From Spirochaetota bacterium (GTDB lineage: Bacteria > Spirochaetota > Brevinematia > DTOW01), in the NCBI GenBank assembly GCA_025061835.1, contig JANXAC010000013.1, positions 1 to 41,627 of the forward strand: DNA of 41,627 nucleotides, given 5' to 3'. This document shows, piece after piece, positions 15,915 through 24,105 of this stretch. Below the pieces are notes generated by a model. The model searched no databases, was not told where the DNA came from, and was given only the letters and a program-made list of their open reading frames with translations. Positions within the stretch are counted from its first letter, which is position 1. Each line of letters starts with the position of its first letter. A program made the translations under genes and the position numbers.

Positions 15915-17258
15915 ATGGCTAAACCAAAGACTGTTTTTGTCTGTCAAGTCTGTGGGCAAGAAACATCAAAATGGATGGGGAGGTGTCCATCTTGCGGCGA
16001 GTGGAACACATTTGCTGAAGAAGAAAAAGATGAAACACCGAGAGGCAAAACTGTAATAATATCTGAAAAAATCTATCCAAAAAGTATAGTTGATATTGAG
16101 TTCTCTGATACAAAAAGGATACCTACAAACCTTAAGCAATTTGATAATATTCTTAACGGTGGGCTAGTAGAAGGACAGGTATCTCTGATAGCAGGAGAGC
16201 CAGGAATTGGTAAATCTACTCTTGTCTTACAGATAGCAGATAATCTAGCAAAGGTTGGTAAAGTTTTGTATGTGAATAGTGAGGAATCAAACGAGCAGAT
16301 AAAAATTCGGAGTACGAGACTAAAAATAGATAACCCAAACATCTTCCTGTTTCCTGAAACTAAACTTGAGAACATTGTTGATTTTATCCTTTCTGGAAAC
16401 TACCGTTTTCTGATTGTTGATTCAATACAGAATATATACTCGGATAGGTTTTTATCATCACCCGGAAGCATAACACAGGTTAGGGAGACAACAGCAAGGA
16501 TAACCGAAATAGCGAAGTATAAAAACATAACTACCTTCATAATTGGACATATAAACAAAGAGGGAATGATAGCAGGTCCTAAAGCAATTGAACATATTGT
16601 GGATACTATTATACTCATAGACAAGGATAGCAAAGGTAGTTATAGGATATTGAGAACTGTGAAGAATAGGTTTGGTCCTACAAACAGCGTGGCTTTGTAT
16701 AATCTTTCAAGTAGTGGGCTTGAGGATGTTCCAGATTTTACATTCTTTTCAACATATACTCCTTCTTTGGTTGGGAGTGTTTTGTGTTGTGTTGTTGAGG
16801 GAGTTAGAGGTATAGTAGTAGAAGTCCAGTCTCTTGTTAATGCTACACAGTTTGGTTTTGCGAAAAGAACAGCGGATGGTATAGACACAAACAGACTATA
16901 TATGCTATCTGCGATACTTGACAAGTATCTGAATACAAAATTATCAACTTATGACATTTATCTAAACATAACATCTGGTTTTGAAGTAAAGGAAACAGGT
17001 ACAGACCTTGCGGTAGCACTGTCAATACTTTCAAGTCTTAAAAACAAGGAAGTTCCAAGGGATCTATCTGCGTTTGGTGAGATAGGTCTAGCTGGAGAGG
17101 TTAGACCTGTTCCTTACTTTGACATAAGGATACCAGAGCTCAAGCGAGTAGGTGTCAGGAAAGTAATAGTTCCGAAGAATAACAAGCCCAAGAGTTTTCA
17201 AGAAGGTATAGATCTGGTTGAAGTTGAAAATATTTACGACTTACTGTCAATTCTTTAG
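15915..17258 (+). CDS. radA: DNA repair protein RadA (Sms)
   Basis: RadA is a RecA-related, DnaB-like helicase that drives branch migration during recombinational repair. At 447 residues it is full length. The order is an N-terminal C4 zinc finger (Cys10, 13, 24, 27 in 'CQVCGQETSKWMGRCPSCG'), Walker A GEPGIGKST (about 94-102), Walker B 'FLIVDSIQ', the RadA-specific KNRFG motif (250-254), and a C-terminal Lon-protease-like domain ('AFGEIGLAGEVRPV') without catalytic function in this family. It starts 2 nt after the repeat protein and is followed 38 nt later by a glycosyltransferase-like gene. Confidence 0.97.
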   Translation: MAKPKTVFVCQVCGQETSKWMGRCPSCGEWNTFAEEEKDETPRGKTVIISEKIYPKSIVDIEFSDTKRIPTNLKQFDNILNGGLVEGQVSLIAGEPGIGKSTLVLQIADNLAKVGKVLYVNSEESNEQIKIRSTRLKIDNPNIFLFPETKLENIVDFILSGNYRFLIVDSIQNIYSDRFLSSPGSITQVRETTARITEIAKYKNITTFIIGHINKEGMIAGPKAIEHIVDTIILIDKDSKGSYRILRTVKNRFGPTNSVALYNLSSSGLEDVPDFTFFSTYTPSLVGSVLCCVVEGVRGIVVEVQSLVNATQFGFAKRTADGIDTNRLYMLSAILDKYLNTKLSTYDIYLNITSGFEVKETGTDLAVALSILSSLKNKEVPRDLSAFGEIGLAGEVRPVPYFDIRIPELKRVGVRKVIVPKNNKPKSFQEGIDLVEVENIYDLLSIL

Positions 17259-17296
17259 GAATTCTAAAAGAATATCCGAAAATTGTTGAAAAAGGT

Positions 17297-18229
17297 ATGC
17301 CAAACTTTGTTGATATAACAAACAGAGTTGACAAAAAGTCTCAGAAGAAATACTCACTGACAGTCGCCTATATAGGAAAGAAGAGCCTATACGCCTTTAA
17401 AAACCGTGTTGATGATATAGTCTCTTTCTTCGGAAGTATATCAAACATTGAGATTATGTATGTTGATACTTCAAAGACTGATATAACTGATGTTGGAGAT
17501 ATTCTTGATAAAGCGAGGATTATTATACCTGATGAGGATATAACCATATCAGAAGCTGTTAGCACTGCTATTTCGCTTGCAAGTTCCCAGCTTGTTTTGG
17601 TTATGACGGTTAATTACAGACCTTCACTTCTAAACACAAAGAGCATAAGAGACATCTTCAGTGCCGAACCAACTCTTCTATGTATCACACCGACGGTAAT
17701 ATATCAAGCTAAGAGGATAACGGAGACCGTTAAGATCGGAATAAGTGGTAATAAACTTGATTGGGTTGTCTTGGATAATGCTAAAAATCCCGCAAGCTTG
17801 ACACCAAATAACTTTCTTGGTATCTACAACAGAAACTTATTCACATCCATAGGAGGTTATCTGAAGGAACTTCCAACGAATTTGTCCTTGATTGAGTTTG
17901 GAATAAGAGTATGGAGTGGTGGATGTATAATCATCTCAACGAAAGATTTTCTTATTGATAAAATTGCTGACTTTGACGTCCCAACTAGCGTTCTTGAGAA
18001 AGACGAAAAATCACCATCATTCAAACACTTTCTGTCAAAGAGACCTTTTATATCAATACTTGAAGATATTCTATCAATACCTATCCTATTGATAACTTTA
18101 AGATTTAAGGACATTTCCAAAAACATTAGAGAGTTAGTTGTTTATCTTAAGAATAAGGACAAAATTTCTATTTTCACACCTGACGTTGAGAAGATCGCGT
18201 CAATAATAAGCTATTACGAGGAGAGATAA
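17297..18229 (+). CDS. Glycosyltransferase family 2-like protein
   Basis: A 310-residue cytoplasmic protein resembling the GT-A fold of family 2 glycosyltransferases. A nucleotide-binding-like first half has alternating strands and helices ('LVLVMTVNYRP' where the DxD region is expected). The C-terminal part holds the typical acceptor-side pattern 'FLGIYNRNLFTSIGGYLKEL' followed by 'EFGIRVWSGGCIIIST'. A clear DxD motif is missing from the usual place, so it may be a divergent or inactive enzyme. There is a hydrophobic stretch near the C-terminus ('FISILEDILSIPILLI') that may bind the membrane. It converges on the ABC permease gene with 3 nt between stops. Confidence 0.55.
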   Translation: MPNFVDITNRVDKKSQKKYSLTVAYIGKKSLYAFKNRVDDIVSFFGSISNIEIMYVDTSKTDITDVGDILDKARIIIPDEDITISEAVSTAISLASSQLVLVMTVNYRPSLLNTKSIRDIFSAEPTLLCITPTVIYQAKRITETVKIGISGNKLDWVVLDNAKNPASLTPNNFLGIYNRNLFTSIGGYLKELPTNLSLIEFGIRVWSGGCIIISTKDFLIDKIADFDVPTSVLEKDEKSPSFKHFLSKRPFISILEDILSIPILLITLRFKDISKNIRELVVYLKNKDKISIFTPDVEKIASIISYYEER

Positions 18230-18232
18230 ATT

Positions 18233-19216
18233 CTAATGCTGACTTGAAAATTTTATTCTTGGGTCAGCGATCACATAGAGAATATCAGCTATCAGTAGGC
18301 TTACTAGAGTGAGTAATGCTGATATCGCACTTAATCCCATCACTATCGGATAATCTCTTGAAAACACCGCGTTGTAAAAGAGTTGTCCTATCCCGGGAAG
18401 AGAGAATATCTTTTCAATTATTATACTTCCTGCTATTAGTGCTGGTAAGACAGTACTGAATATCGTTATCACTGGTATCAGGCTATTTCTTAAGATATAG
18501 TGAAATCTAACTTTTCTTTCCAAGATACCTAGAGACCTAGCGAACTTAACATACTCCTGATTTGATACTTCAATTATTGATGTTCTTACTACTTTTGCTA
18601 CGAATGCTATTCCAGCGTAAGATAGAACTATGACTGGTAGAGTAACGTGGTATGCTACATCCATAAGTTTTTCAAAGAAATTCATCTCGTCAAAGTTTAT
18701 AGATGTAAAACCACCGATTGGAAAGATACCAAGCCAGATTGCAAGTATAAGAAGCAACATTAGTGCAACCCATGGCTCAAAGAGAGAGTATAATCCAAAT
18801 AGGACAACACTAGATGTTTTGTCAAACAACTTACCTCTGTGTATTCCAGCTAGGACACCTATCGTTATACCAAATATGAGTATTATGAGTTGGGATAGAA
18901 TGTTTATCGTTATCGTTACAGGTAATCTTTCAAGTATGAGTTCTGAAACTTTCTTTCCGTATTGAAAAGAATTACCAAAGTCAAACAATATAAAGTTTCT
19001 AAACCATATTAGGTATCTCTCAAGTATAGGTTTGTCAAGACCGTAGGAGCGCTTGAAGTTTTCATAAGCTTCTGGGGAGAGTTTATTGCTTAACTCGCCA
19101 ATCATTCCTTTTATCGGATCTCCAGGAGCGAGATGAACGACTAGGAATATTACTATAGTTATTCCTATAAAGGTTGGGATTATGAGTAGAATTCTTTTGA
19201 CGATATATAAAAACAT
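18233..19216 (-). CDS. ABC transporter permease, DppB/OppB type
   Basis: A 327-residue inner membrane permease of peptide/nickel-type ABC importers. The family N-terminus 'YIVKRILLIIPTFIGI' and 'LVVHLAPGDP' are present. So are the 'YGLDKPILERYLIWF' segment and the EAA-like cytoplasmic loop 'FAKVVRTSIIEVSNQEYVKFARSLG' region (about 205-230), and there are about six membrane helices. Its usual partners (DppC permease, DppD/F ATPases, solute-binding protein) are not beside it; instead it follows the CorA-like gene by 1 nt. It may work with subunits encoded elsewhere. The substrate is unknown. Confidence 0.92.
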   Translation of the reverse strand: MFLYIVKRILLIIPTFIGITIVIFLVVHLAPGDPIKGMIGELSNKLSPEAYENFKRSYGLDKPILERYLIWFRNFILFDFGNSFQYGKKVSELILERLPVTITINILSQLIILIFGITIGVLAGIHRGKLFDKTSSVVLFGLYSLFEPWVALMLLLILAIWLGIFPIGGFTSINFDEMNFFEKLMDVAYHVTLPVIVLSYAGIAFVAKVVRTSIIEVSNQEYVKFARSLGILERKVRFHYILRNSLIPVITIFSTVLPALIAGSIIIEKIFSLPGIGQLFYNAVFSRDYPIVMGLSAISALLTLVSLLIADILYVIADPRIKFSSQH

Positions 19217-19217
19217 A

Positions 19218-20174
19218 TTATCTTTTGGATCTTCTATACATAAACCTATTTATGTATGCGTTGAGGATGAAGACTATACCTATTCCAAGAATGAAAGTGA
19301 AAACGAGAAAAGAAAGGTAAGCGATAGGCCAGGAAATACCTAGACTTTCTGTCATCATCGTATATTCGGACATACCACCTATACTCGCTATCAGATTGAG
19401 TGGTAGCATAACTACATTTATGATAGTAAGGTTTTTTATAAGGATATTCATATTATTATTCACTATGCTTGCTCTTGCATCCATTACTTCAGCTAAAACC
19501 ATAGACAGTATCCTTGCCTGCTTGTAACACTGTCTATTATCTATTATGAGGTCTTTAAGCTTTTCAAAGGATTGCTTACTGAAACCTATCTTATCCCTAT
19601 ACTCTTTGATCTTTATCAGAACACCAAGATTTGAGTTTAATGCGTTAAGATAATACACAAGACTTTCACTCAAACTGAACATTTGAAGAAGGTATTTGTT
19701 ATCAAGAGATGTATTAATTTTTGTTTCTATCTCTGATGAAACAATTTTTATACCTCTAAGATGTCCGTAGAAATGGTTTATAGTAGTTTGAAGAAATGCC
19801 AGAAGAATATCTTGTATGCTATTTATGTTTCTAAAGTACTTTGACTCAAATATTCCCATTTCGTCTGGCAAGATGAATACAATTTTATTATTGTCAAAGA
19901 ATATACCAACCGACGAGACATTGAAAACTAACTGCCCTCCATAAGAGTAATTCTTTGGTATCTTCCAAACAATAAATACACCACCATCGTCGTATATTTC
20001 AATACGAGCTATCTCCTCAATGTCAAACGATGATGTTATATCATGTTCGCTTATACCTAGTTGCTTGAGTGTTTCTAACTCATCGTCACTTGGTTCAACG
20101 AAAACGATAACTGGAGATTGCTGATCATTAGAAACCCTTGCTATACCATTCATTATCTGGTAATATTTTACCAT
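19218..20174 (-). CDS. CorA-family divalent cation transporter, GMN motif changed to GMS
   Basis: A 318-residue CorA/Mrs2-family protein: a cytoplasmic N-terminal domain of alternating strands and helices (1-125), a long stalk helix (about 130-245) and two C-terminal membrane helices (about 250-266 and 283-305). The positively charged tail 'NRFMYRRSKR' is typical. In CorA the loop between the helices carries GMN, which forms the selectivity site. Here the positions read Gly267-Met268-Ser269, followed by 'EYTMMTE'. This could alter ion preference. On the minus strand GGAG lies 8 nt before the ATG at 20174. The ABC permease starts 1 nt after its stop. Confidence 0.88.
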   Translation of the reverse strand: MVKYYQIMNGIARVSNDQQSPVIVFVEPSDDELETLKQLGISEHDITSSFDIEEIARIEIYDDGGVFIVWKIPKNYSYGGQLVFNVSSVGIFFDNNKIVFILPDEMGIFESKYFRNINSIQDILLAFLQTTINHFYGHLRGIKIVSSEIETKINTSLDNKYLLQMFSLSESLVYYLNALNSNLGVLIKIKEYRDKIGFSKQSFEKLKDLIIDNRQCYKQARILSMVLAEVMDARASIVNNNMNILIKNLTIINVVMLPLNLIASIGGMSEYTMMTESLGISWPIAYLSFLVFTFILGIGIVFILNAYINRFMYRRSKR

Positions 20175-20231
20175 CTCTTACTCCATGCATTAAGAAATTT
20201 TAAACTATTGAAAATTTTGATAACAATTTTT

Positions 20232-20610
20232 AAGCAAGAGAGGTTGTGAAGAGAAGATTGGTGATAGACATCCACACCTCAAACATACACTACCGTTTGA
20301 AGAGATTGGGAGAGTTGATGGATGTGATTAATGAGAAGATACTTGAGATAGGGATGAGTTTTTTGAGGGAGGCTGGTGTGAGGGGAATAGATGTTGATGG
20401 AACTGGTGTTGGGGGAATTGGGATTAGGGAAGTCAATAGACATTAAGGTTGTTGTGATAGTGGGGCATAGTAGAGAGGTAAGGCAAGAGTTGTTGGATGT
20501 TTGATGGGGATACTCTTGAAGATGGTTCTGGGTGGTAGGTTTTTTGATGAGGGGGTGTTGAATAGGAGAGGATATAGGTGAGAATATGGGGGAGTGTTAA
20601 GTTGACAGAG
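20232..20610 (+). pseudogene. Decayed transposase remnant, copy 1 (internal and 3' part)
   Basis: The stretch is clearly similar at DNA level to 27351-27710. Up to 20445 an uninterrupted frame encodes 'VKRRLVIDIHTSNIHYRLKR' and later 'GIDVDGTGVGGIG', where the Asp in DGTG resembles the first catalytic Asp of a DDE transposase. Then a frame shift near 20440 and a stop near 20500 break it. The N-terminal third present in copy 2 is absent. The part past 20570 is uncertain. It lies between the corA start and the marR promoter. The IS family was not identified with confidence (IS5-like is a guess). Confidence 0.75.
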
Positions 20611-20683
20611 TTTGTGAAAGGTATGGGAGGATGATATGTTCTGTTGCAGAATATACATTTTTTGAAAACCATCAGAAAAAATC

Positions 20684-20696
20684 TTGATATTATCAA
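20684..20696. promoter_or_regulatory. Perfect 13-bp palindrome, candidate MarR operator
   Basis: TTGATATTATCAA has two 6-bp arms around one central base. It lies 7 bp upstream of the proposed -35 of the marR gene, where an autoregulatory operator would sit. MarR-family proteins usually bind AT-rich inverted repeats. No second copy was sought genome-wide, so the link to this regulator is an inference. Confidence 0.4.
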
Positions 20697-20702
20697 AAGT
20701 TA

Positions 20703-20730
20703 TTGTTAATAATTTTTTACTATGTAAAAT
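20703..20730 (+). promoter_or_regulatory. Candidate promoter of marR-hisIE-rnpA-tsaC
   Basis: TTGTTA (20703-20708) and TAAAAT (20725-20730) are spaced by 16 bp. The -10 matches five of six consensus positions and the -35 four of six. The start would fall near 20737, giving a short leader that just contains the GGAGG ribosome binding site at 20742-20746. Confidence 0.4.
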
Positions 20731-20751
20731 TTTGAACTCTTGGAGGTCTGG

Positions 20752-21111
20752 ATGGAAAATATATGTAGGCTTAGGAGAATATTCTCTTTGGTTTATAGGC
20801 TTGAGAGGAGTATAAAGAAAAGGTTTGGTATAACTGCTAATGAGATAATGGTTTTGTGTCTTCTGAACGTAACAAAATTATCTGCTGGCGAACTTTCAAG
20901 GGAGATGGGGATATCGGAATCTAGGATGTCAAAGATAATTGACTCCCTTGAAAAGAATAAATACATTGTTAGGGAAGTAGGTCTCAACGACAAGAGAAAA
21001 ATGATGTTTTCAATAACTGAAAAGGGTATTGATAAAGTTAGGGAATTTGCAGAGTCTGACTTTGAAGTTCCTGATATTGATATTGATAAACTCTCTAGTT
21101 TAATATGCTAG
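20752..21111 (+). CDS. MarR-family transcriptional regulator
   Basis: A 119-residue winged helix-turn-helix regulator. The recognition region reads 'SAGELSREMGISESRMSKII' followed by 'DSLEKNKYIVREVGLNDKRK' and the wing 'MMFSITEKGIDKV', which is the MarR core. Family members are dimers that usually repress their own operon and release DNA on binding a small molecule or on oxidation. It has one Cys near the N-terminus and one as the penultimate C-terminal side residue, so redox sensing is possible but unproven. The ATG at 20752 is chosen because GGAGG (20742-20746) lies 5 nt upstream; an earlier TTG at 20740 overlaps that site. hisIE starts 3 nt after the stop, so it begins a four-gene run. Confidence 0.9.
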   Translation: MENICRLRRIFSLVYRLERSIKKRFGITANEIMVLCLLNVTKLSAGELSREMGISESRMSKIIDSLEKNKYIVREVGLNDKRKMMFSITEKGIDKVREFAESDFEVPDIDIDKLSSLIC

Positions 21112-21114
21112 GTT

Positions 21115-21738
21115 ATGGTTAAGGTTAGTTTTTCTATTGAAGAGATTAGATTTGATGATAAAGGGCTTGTGCCTGCTATAATTCAGGATGTATCTAGTGG
21201 TGAAGTTTTGATGCTTGGGTATATGAATAGAGATGCCCTTGAAAAAACCATTGAGACTGGTAAAACTTGGTTCTGGAGTAGGTCAAGAGGGAAGTTATGG
21301 AACAAGGGTGAGACTTCAGGTAATTACCACGAGGTAGAGAGTATTACTATTGACTGTGATAACGACACTTTGCTTGTTAAAGTTTATCCTAAAGGCCCTA
21401 CCTGTCATACAGGTAATTATTCTTGCTTCTACAGAGGTGATGACAATTCCGTTTTCTCTTCTAGTGTGATAGACGAAGTTTATCAAGTCATACTGGAAAG
21501 AAAGAAAACTATGCCAGAGGGTTCCTATGTTGCTAAAAAGATGAAGGAAGGGATTGATAGGATTCTTAAGAAAGTTTCAGAGGAAGCAGGAGAGTTTGTG
21601 ATAGCATCAAAAAATGGTGATGAAAAGGAAATTATACACGAACTTGCTGACTTAGTTTTTCACTCGCTCCTGGTTTTAGGTTATCTGGATATTCCTGTTG
21701 TAAGGTTATATGAAGAACTTGGTTCAAGAAGAAAATAG
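21115..21738 (+). CDS. hisI: Bifunctional phosphoribosyl-AMP cyclohydrolase / phosphoribosyl-ATP pyrophosphatase
   Basis: This fusion catalyses steps two and three of histidine synthesis: pyrophosphate removal from phosphoribosyl-ATP, then ring opening of phosphoribosyl-AMP. It has 207 residues. The N-terminal cyclohydrolase half (1-110) carries '[19 protein letters not shown]', metal-site '[20 protein letters not shown]' and 'SCF'. The C-terminal half (about 120-207) carries the nucleotide pyrophosphatase helices with '[10 protein letters not shown]' and '[12 protein letters not shown]'. No other his gene is adjacent, so the pathway genes are scattered. Its last 29 bp overlap the rnpA reading frame. 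Confidence 0.96.
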   Translation: MVKVSFSIEEIRFDDKGLVPAIIQDVSSGEVLMLGYMNRDALEKTIETGKTWFWSRSRGKLWNKGETSGNYHEVESITIDCDNDTLLVKVYPKGPTCHTGNYSCFYRGDDNSVFSSSVIDEVYQVILERKKTMPEGSYVAKKMKEGIDRILKKVSEEAGEFVIASKNGDEKEIIHELADLVFHSLLVLGYLDIPVVRLYEELGSRRK

Positions 21739-22084
21739 TTTATCATTTCCGTCTAAAATACACAAGATAAGGAATTTGAGAGACTTTAGGAAGTTGGTAG
21801 AGAGGGGTAGAAAGATAGAATTTAAGTTTGGTTTTGTAAGGGTGTGTTATAATGACATGGATGTTTTAAGAGTTGCTGTATCCGTCTCTAAAAAGTTCAG
21901 TAAGAAATCGGTAGTTAGGAATAGAGTGAAAAGAATTATCACTGAAATTCTAAGAAATAAGAAGCATCAACTTAAGAGTTTTGATCTGTGGATACACATA
22001 AAGTCATTCGTAGAACCTGAGTTGATAAAGGAAGATATTCTTGTTTTTACCTCTTCGTTAAGAGTAAGAGAGAGTGATTACTAG
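21710..22084 (+). CDS. rnpA: Ribonuclease P protein component
   Basis: RnpA binds the catalytic RNase P RNA and helps process the 5' end of pre-tRNAs. The 124-residue frame includes the family core: 'GFVRVCYND' leading to '[20 protein letters not shown]' and 'KRIITEILR', where the RNR motif is the RNA-binding signature. The start at 21710 overlaps hisIE by 29 bp; a later start inside '[18 protein letters not shown]' would also leave the core intact. In most bacteria rnpA follows rpmH (L34) and precedes yidD and yidC. Here it sits between hisIE and tsaC. Confidence 0.93.
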   Translation: MKNLVQEENSLSFPSKIHKIRNLRDFRKLVERGRKIEFKFGFVRVCYNDMDVLRVAVSVSKKFSKKSVVRNRVKRIITEILRNKKHQLKSFDLWIHIKSFVEPELIKEDILVFTSSLRVRESDY

Positions 22085-22088
22085 TGTT

Positions 22089-23162
22089 ATGAAGACTAAG
22101 ATAATAAGGGTATCTCCTGAAAGTATTGAGACAGATTACGAGGTTTTAATAGAACCTGCCACTGCTTTGAGGAATGGTGAATTAGTCGCTTTTCCAACTG
22201 AAACGGTATATGGTATCGGCGCAAATTCACTTCTAGATAATTCTGTCAGAAAGATATTTGAAGTCAAGGGAAGACCACAAGATAATCCTCTAATAGTTCA
22301 TCTACACTCAAAAGATGTTATAAGAAAATATGCTATTATATCAAACGAAGTTGAAGAAGGTATAATTAGCAAGTTTATGCCAGGACCTATAACTGTTGTT
22401 CTTAAGAGTTGTGGTGTTGTGTCTTCAGTTGTAACCGCTGGACTCGATACCGTTGGAATAAGGATACCTTACAACATTATCGCTCAAAAACTTTTAGAAC
22501 TTGCGTGTGTTCCAGTTTCAGCTCCGAGTGCTAACCTGTCGGGTAAGCCAAGTGCTACCGATCCAGTTTCCGTTATTGAAGAGTTCAGAGGGAAAATACC
22601 ATATATAATAGATGGCGGTAGGACTCATATAGGAATTGAGTCAACAGTTGTATTGGTTAAGGAAGAGAGTGATAGGTTTAAGATACTTATACTAAGACCT
22701 GGTTTCATTACGAAGGAAGACCTTGAGGGTTTTGTCAGTGAAAATAAGTTTTCAAAACCAGTTTTTGTTGAGTATTCTGAGAACTTTTCATCTGAAAGAC
22801 CAATCTCTCCGGGACAGAAGTATAAACACTACTCTCCAAAGTCAAAAGTAGTTCTTTTGAATGATAAGAGTAAGTTGGATGAATTCTTTAAGGTTGTTGG
22901 AAATGGTAGAATAGGAATTTTAGGAAAGTTTGATTTTATAAATGACTTGGAACTTTATCTTATAAATTTGGGTTTTAAGGATATTCTTAAGGTGGAATGG
23001 TGCGGGAACGATTTACTTGAGTGCGCTAGAAATCTCTTTCTATACTATAGGTTTTTTGACAGAGAAGGTGTTGAATTCCTATTTGTTGAAAACCTCGGTA
23101 ATAGTGGGATAGCATATTCAATTATGAATAGGGTGAAAAAGTCTGCTAGTTATGTTCTTTAG
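22089..23162 (+). CDS. tsaC: Threonylcarbamoyl-AMP synthase (Sua5/YwlC/TsaC type)
   Basis: The enzyme makes L-threonylcarbamoyl-AMP from threonine, bicarbonate and ATP, the first step of t6A37 formation in tRNAs reading ANN codons. The YrdC domain (about 20-200) shows 'GELVAFPTETVYGIGANSL', 'KGRPQDNPLIVH', 'FMPGPITVVLK' and 'VSAPSANLSGKPSATDP'. A linker with 'SPGQKYKHYSPKSKVVLL' leads to the C-terminal Sua5 domain, so this is the long Sua5 form (357 residues from the ATG at 22089). An in-frame GTG at 22074 would overlap rnpA by 11 bp and is an alternative start. The 3' end overlaps the convergent ABC ATPase gene by 17 bp. Confidence 0.95.
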   Translation: MKTKIIRVSPESIETDYEVLIEPATALRNGELVAFPTETVYGIGANSLLDNSVRKIFEVKGRPQDNPLIVHLHSKDVIRKYAIISNEVEEGIISKFMPGPITVVLKSCGVVSSVVTAGLDTVGIRIPYNIIAQKLLELACVPVSAPSANLSGKPSATDPVSVIEEFRGKIPYIIDGGRTHIGIESTVVLVKEESDRFKILILRPGFITKEDLEGFVSENKFSKPVFVEYSENFSSERPISPGQKYKHYSPKSKVVLLNDKSKLDEFFKVVGNGRIGILGKFDFINDLELYLINLGFKDILKVEWCGNDLLECARNLFLYYRFFDREGVEFLFVENLGNSGIAYSIMNRVKKSASYVL

Positions 23163-23880
23163 ACTTTTGTCGTCTTTTTCTTTGGTATGTTTCTTGTTCT
23201 ACTCTTTTATGTTCTGTAATTGTAATCTTTGAGTTTATAATTGATATTATTTTGTTTGAGTATTCCATCACATCCTGACGGTGTGTTATAAAAACCACTC
23301 CAACATTCTGCTCCTGATTTATCTTCTCTAGCAGTGATATTATCTCAAGTGAGTTCTTTTCATCAAGGTTAGCAGTAGGTTCGTCTGCGAATATGTATTT
23401 AGGAGACCTTATTAGTGCTCTTGCTAGAGAAATTCTCTGTTTTTGACCACCAGACAAGATCCTAACATCACTGTTTATATACTCTTCCATTCCTACATAT
23501 CTTAAGATTTCTTTCGCTTTATCAACATACTTACTTTTAGACTCACCTGATATGTATATAGGAAGAAGGATGTTGTCAAGGACAGAAACCTGTTCAACGA
23601 GCTCAAATGTTTGGAATACAAAACCAATGTTTTTGCCGCGATAGTTTGAGATGAATAGATCCTTAAAGACTCTAGGCACAACTCCATCATAAACTATATA
23701 TCCTGAAGATGGTGGTTCAACTCCTGCTATGATCTTAAGAAGTGTTGTTTTACCACAGCCAGACTCACCTGTCAGAGATATGAAATCACCTTCTCTTATC
23801 TCAAAGGAGACATTTTCAAAAATGACCTTCTTCTTTTTGTCAACGAAGAAGTGTTTTGACAGGTTTACAACCTCTATCAT
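23146..23880 (-). CDS. ABC transporter ATPase, LolD/MacB/FtsE-like
   Basis: A 244-residue ATPase with all core motifs: Walker A GESGCGKTT (about 38-46), Q-loop 'GFVFQTFELVEQVSVLDNIL' (which matches LolD/MacB/FtsE-type subunits), ABC signature LSGGQKQRISLARAL, Walker B 'YIFADEPTANLDEK' and the H-loop 'VVFITHRQ'. The C-terminus is short and lysine/arginine-rich. No permease gene is adjacent. Its ATG shares an A with the stop codon of rpmC (TAATG on the minus strand), so it is translated by coupling with ribosomal protein L29, in the position normally occupied by S17. Confidence 0.92.
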   Translation of the reverse strand: MIEVVNLSKHFFVDKKKKVIFENVSFEIREGDFISLTGESGCGKTTLLKIIAGVEPPSSGYIVYDGVVPRVFKDLFISNYRGKNIGFVFQTFELVEQVSVLDNILLPIYISGESKSKYVDKAKEILRYVGMEEYINSDVRILSGGQKQRISLARALIRSPKYIFADEPTANLDEKNSLEIISLLEKINQEQNVGVVFITHRQDVMEYSNKIISIINSKITITEHKRVEQETYQRKRRQKSKEHN

Positions 23881-24095
23881 TACTTCCTTATACCAAGTTC
23901 TTTCTCTCTTATGAGGGTTTTTATCAATGCTATTAATCTTCTAGTTCTTCTAATTTTCATCGGGTTATCAGGTTGTTTGGTTGATTTGCTTATGATCATT
24001 GATGTATACTCTGATGTAAATTTCTCAAGCTCTTTTTTGAGTTCGTCTATTTTCATATTTTGGTAAAGTTGTTTTGTCTTTTTTGTAAAGGACAT
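23880..24095 (-). CDS. rpmC: 50S ribosomal protein L29
   Basis: A 71-residue protein near the polypeptide exit tunnel of the large subunit. The family pattern is clear: the N-terminal helix 'MKIDELKKELEKFTSEY', and the C-terminal 'KIRRTRRLIALIKTLIREKE'. It carries a roughly 13-residue extension before the usual MK start, but a strong AGGAGG upstream of the first ATG on the minus strand supports this start. It is the last ribosomal gene of the fragment; the next gene is the ABC ATPase. Confidence 0.95.
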   Translation of the reverse strand: MSFTKKTKQLYQNMKIDELKKELEKFTSEYTSMIISKSTKQPDNPMKIRRTRRLIALIKTLIREKELGIRK

Positions 24096-24105
24096 TGTTA
24101 TCCTC

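Noticed and set aside
20433-20696. Overlapping minus-strand frames of 71 and 87 codons in the copy 1 transposase region
   Set aside because: Both lie on the complement of a transposase remnant and give His/Ser/Pro-rich low-complexity translations without recognisable domains.
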